A stretch of DNA of 64,000 bases from Castellaniella sp040276085 (GTDB lineage: Bacteria > Pseudomonadota > Gammaproteobacteria > Burkholderiales > Burkholderiaceae_B): positions 1 to 64,000 of the forward strand of contig NZ_JBELOK010000002.1 in the NCBI RefSeq assembly GCF_040276085.1. Reading direction: 5' to 3'. A program made the translations under genes and the position numbers. This document shows, piece after piece, positions 1-9,728 of the stretch; position 1 is the stretch's first letter; every line of letters begins with the position of its first letter. A model generated the notes under the pieces. That model ran no database searches, was not told the DNA's origin, and was given only the letters and a program-made list of their open reading frames with translations.

Positions 1-535
<535 letters not shown>

Positions 536-767
536 AATTCCTGTAATCGTAGTTTCTTATCCCCGAAGGAATGGAGAAGCTACGCTCGCTATGCATCACT
601 CAAAAGAAATGACAAAGCTTGGTTTTAACCTTACTTCTTCATTTCTATCTGTGCGAGCACTTGGTATAACATTTGTGCATTTCCGTGCAATGCATGATCC
701 GTGAGAATCAACGCATCGCCGGGCTGTGCTGCCTGTTATCAAGCGCCCACACTTATCGGCTGTTTAG

Positions 768-780
768 TTTTTAAAGAACA
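768..780 (-). promoter_or_regulatory. boxA-like rRNA antitermination element
   Basis: On the minus strand these bases read TGTTCTTTAAAAA, close to the bacterial boxA core (TGCTCTTTA). The site lies between the proximal rrn promoter and the 16S 5' end, where NusB/NusE load onto the nascent leader to make RNA polymerase resistant to Rho. Position and sequence both fit; binding is inferred. Confidence 0.8.
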
Positions 781-805
781 AATCTGCGTGAAGCAGAGAA
801 ACGAG

Positions 806-834
806 ATTATGAAGAAGTTTTTTAGTCTTGTCAA
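806..834 (-). promoter_or_regulatory. Proximal rrn promoter (sigma70-type)
   Basis: On the minus strand a perfect -35 TTGACA (complement at 829-834) is followed after exactly 17 bases by a -10 CATAAT (complement at 806-811). Transcription would start near 799, about 20 bases before boxA and about 265 bases before mature 16S. There is no clearly AT-rich UP element directly upstream. Confidence 0.8.
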
Positions 835-950
835 GCAGCTGGGGTGGGTGACTCAATCGGTTATTGACTTGCCACATCGTGGCAAAACCGCTTGAACACT
901 GCCTCGCAGCGCCTTGACAAGGAAATCTTCATCCCCTCGTCGAGCCCGAA

Positions 951-979
951 ATTAAAACACATTTAAGCGTTAACGTCAA
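951..979 (-). promoter_or_regulatory. Distal rrn promoter (sigma70-type)
   Basis: A second promoter on the same strand has -35 TTGACG (complement at 974-979), a 17-base spacer and -10 TTTAAT (complement at 951-956). With the proximal promoter 145 bases downstream it would form the tandem arrangement common for rRNA operons. Its match to consensus is weaker than that of the proximal promoter. Confidence 0.6.
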
Positions 980-1269
980 GCCAGACTGCCACCGGCCGAA
1001 ACCGGCGCCTCGCCTTTTTACCCTGTACAACCATCGAGACCATTGCCTTCAAATGACCGCACTTCGGCTTGCCAAACCACTGGTTTTACCCTGTGTTGTC
1101 GGGGTTAACCCTGACTGCCCGGCGGCGAAGAGACCGAACTATAGCACGCTTTTTTTGTTGTGTGCAAACTGCGTACCGGAAGCAGGTAACATAGGCTGAA
1201 TGTTCTCTGGCCAGCCAGAGTTACTCTAGATACAAACCCTATAAGAATCAACGGAATACACACATCAAG

Positions 1270-2145
1270 ATGAAAGGCATTATTTTGGCCGGCGGTACCG
1301 GCTCCCGACTGCACCCGATTACTCGCGGGGTTTCGAAACAGCTTCTACCCATCTATGACAAGCCCATGATTTATTACCCCCTGTCGGTATTGATGCTGGC
1401 AGGCATCCGGGAGGTCCTGGTGATTTCCACGCCCGAGGATCTCCCGGGATTTCGCCGGTTGCTGGGTGATGGTTCCAGATTCGGCATCTCGCTTCAGTAC
1501 GCCATACAGCCTGCGCCCGAAGGCCTCGCCCAGGCCTTTTTGATTGGTGCGGACTTCATTGGGCAAGATTCCGTATGCCTGATCTTGGGTGACAATATTT
1601 TTTATGGCTATGGTTTTAGCGAAATGCTGCATACAGCAGCACGCAGAAGTGCTGGTGCCACCATCTTTGCGTACCGCGTGGCAAACCCTCAACACTTCGG
1701 TGTGATTGAGTTTGACCAGATGGGACGAGCAATATCCATCGAAGAGAAACCCGCCAATCCGAAATCTGCCTATGCCGTCACCGGCCTGTATTTCTACGAT
1801 AACCAGGTGGTGGATATCGCACGCACGGTTCGGCCGTCCAAACGGGGCGAGCTGGAAATCACCGATATCAATCAGGCCTATCTACAGAAGGACGCTTTGA
1901 ATGTCCAAACCCTTGGTCGCGGCTTTGCCTGGCTAGATACCGGCACACATGAAAGCCTGCTCGACGCCGGTACATATGTGCACACTATCGAACAGCGCCA
2001 GGGCCAAAAAGTTGCCTGCCTCGAAGAGATTGGATTTAACAATGGCTGGCTGACACGATCCGAATTGCTGACGCAGGCGCAAATACTGGCCAAAACAGCC
2101 TACGGCCAGTATTTGCTGGCATTGGCCCAGGAGCACAGCGCATGA
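1270..2145 (+). CDS. rfbA: Glucose-1-phosphate thymidylyltransferase RmlA
   Basis: First enzyme of dTDP-L-rhamnose synthesis: joins dTTP and glucose-1-phosphate to give dTDP-glucose and pyrophosphate in the cytoplasm. The 291-residue length is typical. The N-terminus has the nucleotidyltransferase signature GGTGSRLHPIT followed by SKQLLPIYDKPMIYYPLS; LGDNIFYG (about residue 109) carries the metal-binding Asp, and EEKP and the TGLYFYD segment follow. The start ATG has only a weak upstream Shine-Dalgarno. The stop overlaps the next gene rfbC by four bases (ATGA), so the two are translationally coupled. The partner genes rfbB and rfbD are about 20 kb to the right. Confidence 0.96.
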   Translation: MKGIILAGGTGSRLHPITRGVSKQLLPIYDKPMIYYPLSVLMLAGIREVLVISTPEDLPGFRRLLGDGSRFGISLQYAIQPAPEGLAQAFLIGADFIGQDSVCLILGDNIFYGYGFSEMLHTAARRSAGATIFAYRVANPQHFGVIEFDQMGRAISIEEKPANPKSAYAVTGLYFYDNQVVDIARTVRPSKRGELEITDINQAYLQKDALNVQTLGRGFAWLDTGTHESLLDAGTYVHTIEQRQGQKVACLEEIGFNNGWLTRSELLTQAQILAKTAYGQYLLALAQEHSA

Positions 2146-2669
2146 AGGTCATTGACACTTGCCTGCCAGGGGTGCGCATCATCGAACCGCAAGTGCACGC
2201 CGACTCCCGCGGCTTGTTTGCGGAGTTATTTAGCGACCAGCGCTACCGGGACGAGGCCGGAATCGACCAGCCTTTTGTCCAGGACAACCTGTCCCGTTCT
2301 CATCAAGGGGTTTTGAGAGGCATGCACTATCAGCGGCAACGCCCGCAGGGCAAGCTGGTTCAGGTGCTTGCCGGCAGCGTGTTTGATGTGGCTGCGGACA
2401 TCAATCCGGCATCACCCACGTATGGGCAAACTGTGGCGCTGGAGCTGTCTGGTGAAAATCACCGGCAATTATGGATTCCCCCAGGCTATGCGCACGGGTT
2501 TTGTGTCACCAGCGAGACCGCTTTATTGCACTATAAGTGCACCGACTATTACAGGCCACAGGACGAGGCTGGCGTTGCCTGGAATTGTCCTGTATTGGCT
2601 ATTACATGGCCGATCAAGCAACCCGCGCTATCTGATAAAGACCAACAGCTAAAGCCGCTCTCCCCCTAA
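2142..2669 (+). CDS. rfbC: dTDP-4-dehydrorhamnose 3,5-epimerase RmlC
   Basis: Third step of dTDP-rhamnose synthesis: epimerises C3 and C5 of dTDP-4-keto-6-deoxyglucose. At 175 residues it has the normal length of this cupin-fold dimer. Seen motifs: RGMHYQ (catalytic His, about residue 65), the KLVQVLAGSVFDVAADI strand, and WIPPGYAHGF followed by YKCTDYY. The ATG lies inside the rfbA stop (4-base overlap). About 115 bases without an obvious terminator separate it from rng. Confidence 0.95.
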   Translation: MKVIDTCLPGVRIIEPQVHADSRGLFAELFSDQRYRDEAGIDQPFVQDNLSRSHQGVLRGMHYQRQRPQGKLVQVLAGSVFDVAADINPASPTYGQTVALELSGENHRQLWIPPGYAHGFCVTSETALLHYKCTDYYRPQDEAGVAWNCPVLAITWPIKQPALSDKDQQLKPLSP

Positions 2670-2784
2670 GATTTATTCATTTATCACTCGCAATCCTTGC
2701 CTGAACTATCGCATCAGACAGATGGTGATACAGTTTTGCCAGATGTTGAACATCACCTAAAACCCTATAAACCTGCCAAAGACC

Positions 2785-4260
2785 ATGTCCGCCAGCGAAG
2801 ATATTCTGATCAACGTCACACCCTTTGAAACCCGGGTTGCGGTTACTGTGCAGGGGGTGGCGCAAGAACTGCACATCGAACGCAGCATCCAGCGCGGTCA
2901 CGTAGGCAATTTGTACCTGGGGCGTGTCGCTCGAGTGCTGCCGGGCATGCAAAGCGCCTTTGTGGATATCGGACGGGAACGGGCCGCCTTCATCCATGTA
3001 GCCGATTTGCGCCAAAATCGCCATGCCCGCAACAATGGCGACCACAGCCAACAGACACCGATAGAAAAGCTGCTGTTTGAAGGCCAGTCTCTTTTGGTGC
3101 AGGTGATCAAGGATGCCATTGGCACCAAGGGTGCACGACTATCCACACACATCAGCATTGCGGGGCGTATGCTGGTTTACCTGCCACACGAGCCCCATAT
3201 CGGGATTTCCCAGCGCATCGATAACGAAGCAGAACGCGAGGCGCTGCGCGAGCGCATCATGGCACTCAAGCCCAAAGGTGAACCCGGCGGGTTTATTGTC
3301 CGCACACAGGCAGAAGGCGCCAGTGATCAAGAGCTTGAGGCGGACATCCTGTACTTGCGGACACTATGGAGCAATATCCAGGCCCGTATCGGGCAAGTGC
3401 CGGCGCCCTCTCCTGTTTACATCGAACTGACACTGGCCCAGCGAGTACTGCGTGACATGGCAACCCCAGACACAGGCACCATCCTGGTGGATTCACGCAC
3501 CGTTACGCAAGAGCTGATCAGCTGGGCACAACATTACACACCGTCCTTGGTTGATCGCATCGATCACTACAGCGGCAATCGCCCACTGTTTGATACTGCC
3601 AATGTAGACGAAGAAATCGCCCGGGCACTGTCCCGGCGCGTCGATCTCAAATCAGGCGGTTATCTGATCATCGATCAAACCGAGGCTCTGACCACTGTGG
3701 ACGTCAACACTGGTGGCTACGTTGGTGGCCGCAACTTTGATGACACGATCTTCAAAACCAATCTGGAAGCTGCCGTGGCCATCGCCCGACAGCTGCGCCT
3801 GCGAAATCTGGGTGGCATAGTGGTGTTGGACTTCATCGATATGGATGATGCGGGACATCAAGCTTCTGTGCTGGCCGAGCTGCACAAAGCGTTGGCACAC
3901 GATCGCACCCGCGTGACAGTCAGCGGCTTCAGCCAGCTGGGCCTGGTTGAGATGACACGCAAACGCACACGAGACTCGCTGGCGCACCAGCTGTGCGAGC
4001 CTTGCCCCACCTGTCAGTCCAGGGGCTCTGTGCGTACACCCAGAACCCTATGCTACGAGATCCTGCGCGAGATCCTGCGCGAAGCCCGACAGTTTGATCC
4101 GGCCGAGTTCCGGATCGTGGCCTCGCAAGCAGTGGTGGATTTGTTTCTGGAAGAGGAAAGCCAACATCTGGCCATGCTGGGTGACTTCGTAGGCAAACCG
4201 ATCTCTTTGGCGGTCGAAGCCGGCTACGGCCAGGAGCAGTACGATCTGGTGTTGTTATAG
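2785..4260 (+). CDS. rng: Ribonuclease G
   Basis: Endoribonuclease of the RNase E/G family, acting in 16S rRNA 5' maturation and mRNA turnover. The 491-residue protein has the RNase G layout: an S1 RNA-binding region near the N-terminus (GHVGNLYLGRVARVLPGMQSA to about residue 75), the DNase I-like catalytic core with DQTEALTTVDVNTGG and VVLDFIDMDD (metal-binding Asp residues), and a zinc-link CEPCPTC near residue 410. It lacks the long C-terminal degradosome scaffold of RNase E. It stands alone here; maf and rlmH, which often precede it in other bacteria, are not beside it. No strong Shine-Dalgarno is seen before the ATG. Confidence 0.95.
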   Translation: MSASEDILINVTPFETRVAVTVQGVAQELHIERSIQRGHVGNLYLGRVARVLPGMQSAFVDIGRERAAFIHVADLRQNRHARNNGDHSQQTPIEKLLFEGQSLLVQVIKDAIGTKGARLSTHISIAGRMLVYLPHEPHIGISQRIDNEAEREALRERIMALKPKGEPGGFIVRTQAEGASDQELEADILYLRTLWSNIQARIGQVPAPSPVYIELTLAQRVLRDMATPDTGTILVDSRTVTQELISWAQHYTPSLVDRIDHYSGNRPLFDTANVDEEIARALSRRVDLKSGGYLIIDQTEALTTVDVNTGGYVGGRNFDDTIFKTNLEAAVAIARQLRLRNLGGIVVLDFIDMDDAGHQASVLAELHKALAHDRTRVTVSGFSQLGLVEMTRKRTRDSLAHQLCEPCPTCQSRGSVRTPRTLCYEILREILREARQFDPAEFRIVASQAVVDLFLEEESQHLAMLGDFVGKPISLAVEAGYGQEQYDLVLL

Positions 4261-4345
4261 ACAGTGCAGCTTTTTGCTATAGCCAACTGACCTCAGGCAC
4301 CTGACAAGCTTGCTATTATTCTCTGCCACCGATAGACCTGGATGC

Positions 4346-4783
4346 CTACTCACCTACATCCAGCTTGTTTTCCCAACTGCTGTCTGCATGACATAACTCG
4401 GGCTTCATCATCGCGGTCAACATCTGATGCACTCGGTCCATCTCGCCGGCATAGTAGCTGTACGCCTTGACGTTGATGGTACGGTTATGCAGCAAGGTCA
4501 GGCTCAGCACCACACTGCGGTCCCACCCGGCATCAGGAGTGGGGCGATATACCACACGACCATACGCAGACTCCCGAGGCACCATCTCGAAGGTATAGAT
4601 ATCTCCGCACAGCTTTGCGTGACGAAACAAATTTTGCTGTACGCCGGCAAAATCGATGGGCAGGCGCCTGCGTTCGGTGAGCTGGTGGGTGGGAGTCTCG
4701 AGCTGATTGATGGTGAGGCCTTGTGGCTGGCCAGCACAGGCGGCCAGAACAGACAAGGATGCAAGGGCGCACAGCGTTTTCAT
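4346..4783 (-). CDS. Small putative lipoprotein of unknown function
   Basis: I do not recognise the family. The ATG at 4783 was chosen because it gives a lipoprotein signal, MKTLCALASLSVLAAC-AG (lipobox LAAC, Cys16), and is preceded by GGAG at good spacing; an in-frame upstream ATG would add 19 residues and spoil the signal. The mature part of about 130 residues has two further cysteines (KLCGD and ELCHAD) that could form a disulfide, and no membrane segment. It lies between rng (convergent) and msbA (same strand, 108 bases upstream). A role at the envelope is inferred only from the signal peptide. Confidence 0.75.
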   Translation of the reverse strand: MKTLCALASLSVLAACAGQPQGLTINQLETPTHQLTERRRLPIDFAGVQQNLFRHAKLCGDIYTFEMVPRESAYGRVVYRPTPDAGWDRSVVLSLTLLHNRTINVKAYSYYAGEMDRVHQMLTAMMKPELCHADSSWENKLDVGE

Positions 4784-4891
4784 GGGAAGCTCCGTGGCAA
4801 AAATGGGGGTGAGGTGGACGGTCGGGCTAAGCATAAGCAAATGGGCAGACTCATGATCAAACCGCGCGTGGCTGGCAAGAAATTGGCACTA

Positions 4892-6703
4892 TCAAGACGC
4901 CTGATCCGGCACCGAAGTGCTTTGGTCTGATGCGGGTTCGTCGAGAAATTGCAGCTGGTACAGGTTGGCGTACAACCCACCCTGCGCCAGCAGATCGGCA
5001 TGGGTGCCCTCTTCCGCTATCCGCCCTTGATCCATGACGATGATGCGATCGGCCTTTTGCACAGTACTTAAGCGATGCGCAATGACCAGCGTCGTGCGCC
5101 CCGCCATCAAGCGCTCCAGAGAAGCTTGCACCTGCCGCTCAGACTCGTTGTCCAGAGCTGAGGTCGCTTCGTCGAGGATCAGAATCGGCGCATCCTTGAT
5201 GAGTGCCCGGGCAATAGCCAGGCGTTGGCGCTGGCCACCCGACATCGCGCTGGCATTGGAGCCCACTTGCGTGTGGATGCCCTCTGGCAGGCTGTCTACA
5301 AACTCGAGCAAACTGGCTGCTTCCAGTGCATCACGAACCTGCGATTCTGGTACATCGTCTCGGGAACCATAAGCGACGTTGTCGGCAATGCTGCCTTCAA
5401 ACATCACGACGTCCTGGCTGACCAATGACAACTGCGACCTGAGCGCCTGCAAGCGAAACTCGTGAATATCAATACCGTCGATCAGCACCTGGCCGCTGGT
5501 GGACTCGATAAAGCGAGGCAACATATTGACCAATGTGGTCTTGCCACTGCCCGACCGGCCGACCAACGCAATGGTCTGCCCAGCCGGGACCGAGAGGACA
5601 ATGTTGTCAAGCGTATTGCGCGATGCATCGGCAAAGCGGTGGCTTACCCCGCAAAACTGAACCTGACCAGACAGCCGCCCAACGATGTCCCGGGTGCCTG
5701 TGTCCTGCTCGGCGGGTTCTTCGATCAGGGAGAAAACACTTTCGGCTGAAATCAGCATGCGCTGGGCCGCACCGGCAATATTGGTAAGGCGTTTGAGGGG
5801 ATCAAAAATCTGCCCAAGAGCTGCCATGAAAGCGGCGAAACTCCCTACTGTCAGCCCTTGATGGTTGGCCTGATACAAGGCAACCGCCACAACAATTGCC
5901 ACAGACAGGGCCACAAAAAATTGTGAGATTGGCGACATGGCGGAATCTGCACTGGCTGCCCGCATGGCAAACCGGCGCAGGCGAGCATTAATGTAGGCAA
6001 AGCGATCACGCTCGCGTGCATAGCCGTCAAACAGTTTGATGACACGCTGCCCGGCGATACCTTCAGACACCACGCGGGTGAGCTCGGCGTTCATGTTGAT
6101 GGTATCGCGGTTGATACGCCGCAAGCGCTGCACAAAATACCGACCAGTAAGCACCGACAGGGGCAACATCACCAGCACAATCAGGGTAAGTTGCCAGGAC
6201 ATGTAGAGCAGCACGGCCAGCAGGGCCACAACCGTGAGGGACTCGCGAACAATGACACGAATCACCTCTGTGGACAGACCCGCCACATTTCCGGCATCAA
6301 TGGTGAACCGGTTAAGCAGCCGTCCATGATCACTGGAGCGAAAGGTTTCGTCCGACATGGCCATCAGGCGCTCAAACATCTCTGAACGCAAGCCCAATAG
6401 CAGATTATTGGCTACCCAGGACATCAGATAGGTACCGCCAAACGTGGTGATGCCGCGCAGCAGCATGAGGCCCACAACGGCCAATGGAATCGACCAAATG
6501 TACGATGGGCGAGCGCCCGTAAAGCCTTCATCCAGCAACGGCTTCATGATGACAGCCAGCAATGGTTGGGTAGCAGAGGCAACACTGAGCAAGAGCAGCG
6601 CCAGCAGGGCCACCTTCCAGTCTTTTCCCAGGCGCAGATAGATCTGCCGCCACATTTCCAGGCGTACTGGCTGGCTGTCGGTCAGATTAGATTCAGGTTT
6701 CAA
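4892..6703 (-). CDS. msbA: Lipid A/LPS flippase ABC transporter MsbA
   Basis: Half-transporter that flips lipid A-core across the inner membrane using ATP and works as a homodimer. The 603 residues contain an N-terminal six-helix exporter domain (about residues 25-325) and a C-terminal nucleotide-binding domain with Walker A GRSGSGKTT (about residue 389), signature MSGGQRQRLAIARAL and Walker B ILILDEATSALD, then the H-loop IAHRLS. It is divergent from the GT9 gene (46 bases between starts) within a run of LPS genes, which supports MsbA over a generic multidrug exporter. Confidence 0.92.
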   Translation of the reverse strand: MKPESNLTDSQPVRLEMWRQIYLRLGKDWKVALLALLLLSVASATQPLLAVIMKPLLDEGFTGARPSYIWSIPLAVVGLMLLRGITTFGGTYLMSWVANNLLLGLRSEMFERLMAMSDETFRSSDHGRLLNRFTIDAGNVAGLSTEVIRVIVRESLTVVALLAVLLYMSWQLTLIVLVMLPLSVLTGRYFVQRLRRINRDTINMNAELTRVVSEGIAGQRVIKLFDGYARERDRFAYINARLRRFAMRAASADSAMSPISQFFVALSVAIVVAVALYQANHQGLTVGSFAAFMAALGQIFDPLKRLTNIAGAAQRMLISAESVFSLIEEPAEQDTGTRDIVGRLSGQVQFCGVSHRFADASRNTLDNIVLSVPAGQTIALVGRSGSGKTTLVNMLPRFIESTSGQVLIDGIDIHEFRLQALRSQLSLVSQDVVMFEGSIADNVAYGSRDDVPESQVRDALEAASLLEFVDSLPEGIHTQVGSNASAMSGGQRQRLAIARALIKDAPILILDEATSALDNESERQVQASLERLMAGRTTLVIAHRLSTVQKADRIIVMDQGRIAEEGTHADLLAQGGLYANLYQLQFLDEPASDQSTSVPDQAS

Positions 6704-6749
6704 GCCTCACACTCTCTTATATACTGTCGTGAATCACGCATTTTAGCCC

Positions 6750-7769
6750 GTGGCCAGGCTTAGGCCGCTACGGGTTGCCGGAGTTCCTGCGTTGTCACCC
6801 ACTGCCAGACCCACCTTATATATCCGCCTGCCCAATTGGGTGGGTGATGTCTGCATGAGCCTACCCAGCCTCGAGCTGCTGTTGCACACTGGGCTTCCTG
6901 TTGTGGTGTGCGCACGCCCATGGGCCCAGGATCTTCTGGCGGCCTATCCCTTGGCCGGGTTCGTCCCCATGACTTCTTCCTGGCGCACCAACCGCGCGTC
7001 TGTCCGCCAGCACCTCAAGCTATCCCGGCTGCCTGCCCCCCGGGGTCTGCTACTGCCCGATTCGCTTTCCAGCGCTCTATCCTTCCGGTTCGCAGGAATC
7101 CCTTGCGCCGGCTATCGGGACGATGGCCGCAGCCTGATTTTGCGTTGGCCTTGCCGCAAGCCAGACGCCAGTTTGCATGCCGTGCAATCGTGGCACTATC
7201 TCACCCGGTACGCACTCAAGCACTGGCAATTGCCCGTTGCCCACGCCGAGCCGGCCCCCGAACTTGATTGGCGGCCCGCCGCCCTCCATGAACAGCAGGC
7301 AGCAAAAGTGATGGCTGAGGCAGGGCTGGCTTCCGGTCGATTCATCCTGATAGCACCCACGGCCACAGGCCTGCATAAGGGGCGTATCAAGGCCTGGACT
7401 GGGTTCGATAGCCTCAGCCAGTCCTTGCAGGCACGCGGTTTCACAGTAGTGATGGCACCTCCTGCTGGCGAGCAGGCAGCAGCACAAGCCGCTGCACCCA
7501 GCGTCCAACTGCTGCCCGCCATGGGGCTGGGCGCCTTCGCTGTCCTTACTCACGCTGCCGGGCTGGTTGTGTGCAACGACTCCGGTGTCTCTCATCTGGC
7601 TGCTGCTGCACGCGCACGCCAGATCACCCTGTTTGGTGTCACCGACCCCTTACGCACAGGCCCTTGGTCAAACCAAGCCACCCGAATGGGCAGGCTGGAC
7701 CATTGGCCCAGCGCCCCCGACGTCCTGAGCACTGCCCTGACCCTGATGGAGAATGTACCCAGCGCATGA
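6750..7769 (+). CDS. Glycosyltransferase family 9 (ADP-heptose:LPS heptosyltransferase-like)
   Basis: GT9 enzymes add heptose to the LPS inner core in the cytoplasm. The conserved fold begins with YIRLPNWVGDVCMSLPSLE (about residue 25) and continues to VCNDSGVSHLAAAARARQITLFG (about residue 275), the typical GT9 nucleotide-sugar site, followed by TDPLRTGPW. Length 339 fits WaaC/WaaF. The start used is a GTG; the first 20 residues are not conserved-looking and no strong Shine-Dalgarno is seen, so the true start may lie slightly downstream. The stop overlaps the next ATG by four bases. Closest in type to WaaF, but the acceptor is not provable. Confidence 0.85.
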   Translation: MARLRPLRVAGVPALSPTARPTLYIRLPNWVGDVCMSLPSLELLLHTGLPVVVCARPWAQDLLAAYPLAGFVPMTSSWRTNRASVRQHLKLSRLPAPRGLLLPDSLSSALSFRFAGIPCAGYRDDGRSLILRWPCRKPDASLHAVQSWHYLTRYALKHWQLPVAHAEPAPELDWRPAALHEQQAAKVMAEAGLASGRFILIAPTATGLHKGRIKAWTGFDSLSQSLQARGFTVVMAPPAGEQAAAQAAAPSVQLLPAMGLGAFAVLTHAAGLVVCNDSGVSHLAAAARARQITLFGVTDPLRTGPWSNQATRMGRLDHWPSAPDVLSTALTLMENVPSA

Positions 7770-8530
7770 ATGTGTCCGAATTCCTGGCCAATCTGGTAAT
7801 CCCCCTCAATCTCTCGATCACCCTGCTGCTGCTTGCCGTGGTTTTGTTGATCGTCCGCTGGCGCAAGACCGCTGCCATCCTGACGATCGCGGCACTGGCG
7901 TGGGTGGTGTTCTGGTCGCTGCCCACCACATCCTTGTGGGCAGGCGGCCTGCTTGAGCAGCGATACCCCTATCGTGTGGCAGCTACGATGCCCACGGCCC
8001 AGGCCATTGTGGTACTTGGAGGCAACACGGCCAACGGGCGCAGCAATTGGTTTGAACCCCTGGATTCTGCTTCAACAGTGCTGCGAACCGATACCGCCGC
8101 CAAGCTGTATGCAGCCAGGCGTGCGCCATTGGTAGTGGTCTCGGGTGCCGCGCTGGATGGCGGTGTCAGCGAAGCACGCATGATGGCAGCGGCGTTGGAG
8201 CATCAGGGGGTGCCAGCCTCAGCAATTCTTGAAGAAAGCCAGAGCCTGACAACGCATCAAAATGCGGTCTACACAGCAAAATTATTACGCCAGCGCGACA
8301 TCACTGCCTTCTTGCTGGTGACATCGGCACTGCACATGCCGCGCGCCATGGCCAGCTTTCAGAAGCAGGGCTTAAACCCTGTCGCAGCCCCTTCACCGCC
8401 ACAAATCGTCGTACCCGACCAGCCAGACTTTTCATTCTGGTTGCCCGATCTGCGTGCGCTCAACGCCAGCCGATCGATTGTGAAAGAGTATCTGGGATTG
8501 CTGGTGTACTGGCTGAGGGGCTGGGTTTAG
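7766..8530 (+). CDS. YdcF/ElyC-like DUF218 membrane protein
   Basis: The ATG within the GT9 stop (ATGA) is chosen; longer readings extend into the GT9 coding region. The 254-residue protein has two N-terminal hydrophobic helices (about residues 8-30 and 38-60) and then a DUF218 domain: AIVVLGG near residue 80, VSGAALDGGVSEARMMA, and the ESQSLTTHQNA segment with LVTSALHMPRAM. E. coli ElyC and SanA of this family affect envelope biogenesis and lipid-carrier use, which fits the LPS neighbourhood. The stop is four bases from the stop of the convergent glycosyltransferase gene. Confidence 0.85.
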   Translation: MNVSEFLANLVIPLNLSITLLLLAVVLLIVRWRKTAAILTIAALAWVVFWSLPTTSLWAGGLLEQRYPYRVAATMPTAQAIVVLGGNTANGRSNWFEPLDSASTVLRTDTAAKLYAARRAPLVVVSGAALDGGVSEARMMAAALEHQGVPASAILEESQSLTTHQNAVYTAKLLRQRDITAFLLVTSALHMPRAMASFQKQGLNPVAAPSPPQIVVPDQPDFSFWLPDLRALNASRSIVKEYLGLLVYWLRGWV

Positions 8531-8534
8531 CCGT

Positions 8535-9728
8535 TCAAGAAGCGTTTTTCTCTGCCAGGATGGCGGAATAAACAGCCTGATACTGACGCGCGACTTCGGG
8601 CCACGCATGGCGTGCAAGCACTGCCCGCATGCCTTCTTGCAAATGCTGTCTCAAAGCAGCATCCGTGCGAATTCGCACAACTGCCCGGGCCAGCTCATCG
8701 GCATGCTCGGGATGGCTTAGCACCAGGGCCTCGTCGCCCGCCCGCACATATTGTGCAAAACCGCACCAGGGCGCAGGACTGAGAATCACTGGCAAACCAA
8801 ACGACATTGCCTCCAAAGGCGCCATCCCGAAGCTGTCATTGAGAGTGGGGTGCACGTAAATGTCGGCCGCCTGATAATATGGCGCCACCTGTGCGGTCTC
8901 AGCCACCAGATGAACCCGCTGGCGGACTGCGTGCGGCGCCTGGTCCACGCAGGTACGGGCAGCAGCATTGGCCCCCACCACCAGCACATGCACATCCTCA
9001 GGTAACTGACCAAGGGCCTGCAGTACCGTCGGCAGCCCTTTACGCATAGGGTTGCGGGCCACCAGCAGGCATAGGGTCAGGTGCTGATCCAAACCGAGGG
9101 ACTCACGGGTACGTACACGCACCTCGGCGGTACTGGCAGGTGCAACCGACACGCCAGGCGGAATCACCGGCAATGGACATGCAAACGGTCCATACGCTTG
9201 TTCAAGCTGATAGGCGATCAACTGGGAAACGGCCACCACCCGGCGACCGGGGCGCGCAGCCATGCGGCGACGCTCGAGACCAAGATATGTTTGCACTCGA
9301 AGGCTGGGATAAGACAGACAACGCTTGAGCCAAGCCATGGGCTGAACACGCCACCGATAGCGTACTGGCGTAACGTGCACGACTTCAACATCCCCGCACC
9401 AGCCATTGCAGTGTGAATGGACGATATCAAAACCCGCCTGCGTTGCCCGCGCAGCCCGGTGGGCAAACAACCAGCCTCGCACCCAGCCGGGCCAGCGCGT
9501 ACTGACGCGAATGGCACGATACGGCAGTCGGAGGTCGCAGGCCGGATCGTACTCCCGAGCAAACACAGTGACCTGATGGCCCGCGGCAAACAACTCGCGC
9601 ATCAGGGCCACCCCATAGGCTTCCGCGCCCCCGAAGCGATTGCCAAAACGATCCACCACAAAGGCGATCGACAAAGGCCGGATATCCGGTGCGGGCGATG
9701 GAACCGGGAGACGATCGAGCACTGTCAC
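8535..9728 (-). CDS. Glycosyltransferase family 4 (LPS core-type)
   Basis: A 397-residue GT-B enzyme. The N-terminal domain has FVVDRFGNRFGGAEAYGVAL (acceptor side). The C-terminal GT1-type nucleotide-binding domain has LLVARNPMRKGLPTVLQAL and the E-x7-E region YVHPTLNDSFGMAPLEAMSFGLPVI. It starts with GTG overlapping the stop of the upstream deacetylase gene (GTGA), and is the last gene of the five-gene leftward operon. WaaG-like enzymes look similar; the sugar and acceptor cannot be told from sequence alone. Confidence 0.85.
   Translation of the reverse strand: MTVLDRLPVPSPAPDIRPLSIAFVVDRFGNRFGGAEAYGVALMRELFAAGHQVTVFAREYDPACDLRLPYRAIRVSTRWPGWVRGWLFAHRAARATQAGFDIVHSHCNGWCGDVEVVHVTPVRYRWRVQPMAWLKRCLSYPSLRVQTYLGLERRRMAARPGRRVVAVSQLIAYQLEQAYGPFACPLPVIPPGVSVAPASTAEVRVRTRESLGLDQHLTLCLLVARNPMRKGLPTVLQALGQLPEDVHVLVVGANAAARTCVDQAPHAVRQRVHLVAETAQVAPYYQAADIYVHPTLNDSFGMAPLEAMSFGLPVILSPAPWCGFAQYVRAGDEALVLSHPEHADELARAVVRIRTDAALRQHLQEGMRAVLARHAWPEVARQYQAVYSAILAEKNAS

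Larger units (their letters stand above)
536..1269. other. rrn leader and divergent intergenic region, no protein gene
   Basis: This 734-base stretch separates the leftward 16S gene from the rightward rfbA. From left to right it holds the pre-16S leader (about 536-800) with local inverted repeats such as agaaatga/tcatttct near 606-647, then boxA, the proximal rrn promoter and the distal rrn promoter. The remaining roughly 290 bases (980-1269) run up to rfbA. Short open frames here have no recognisable product and no good ribosome binding site. A TATAAG at 1240-1245 could be a -10 element for rfbA, but no convincing -35 accompanies it. Confidence 0.75.

Noticed and set aside
4261..4345. Terminator between convergent rng and the lipoprotein gene
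   Set aside because: No stem of useful length with a T-tract was found on either strand.
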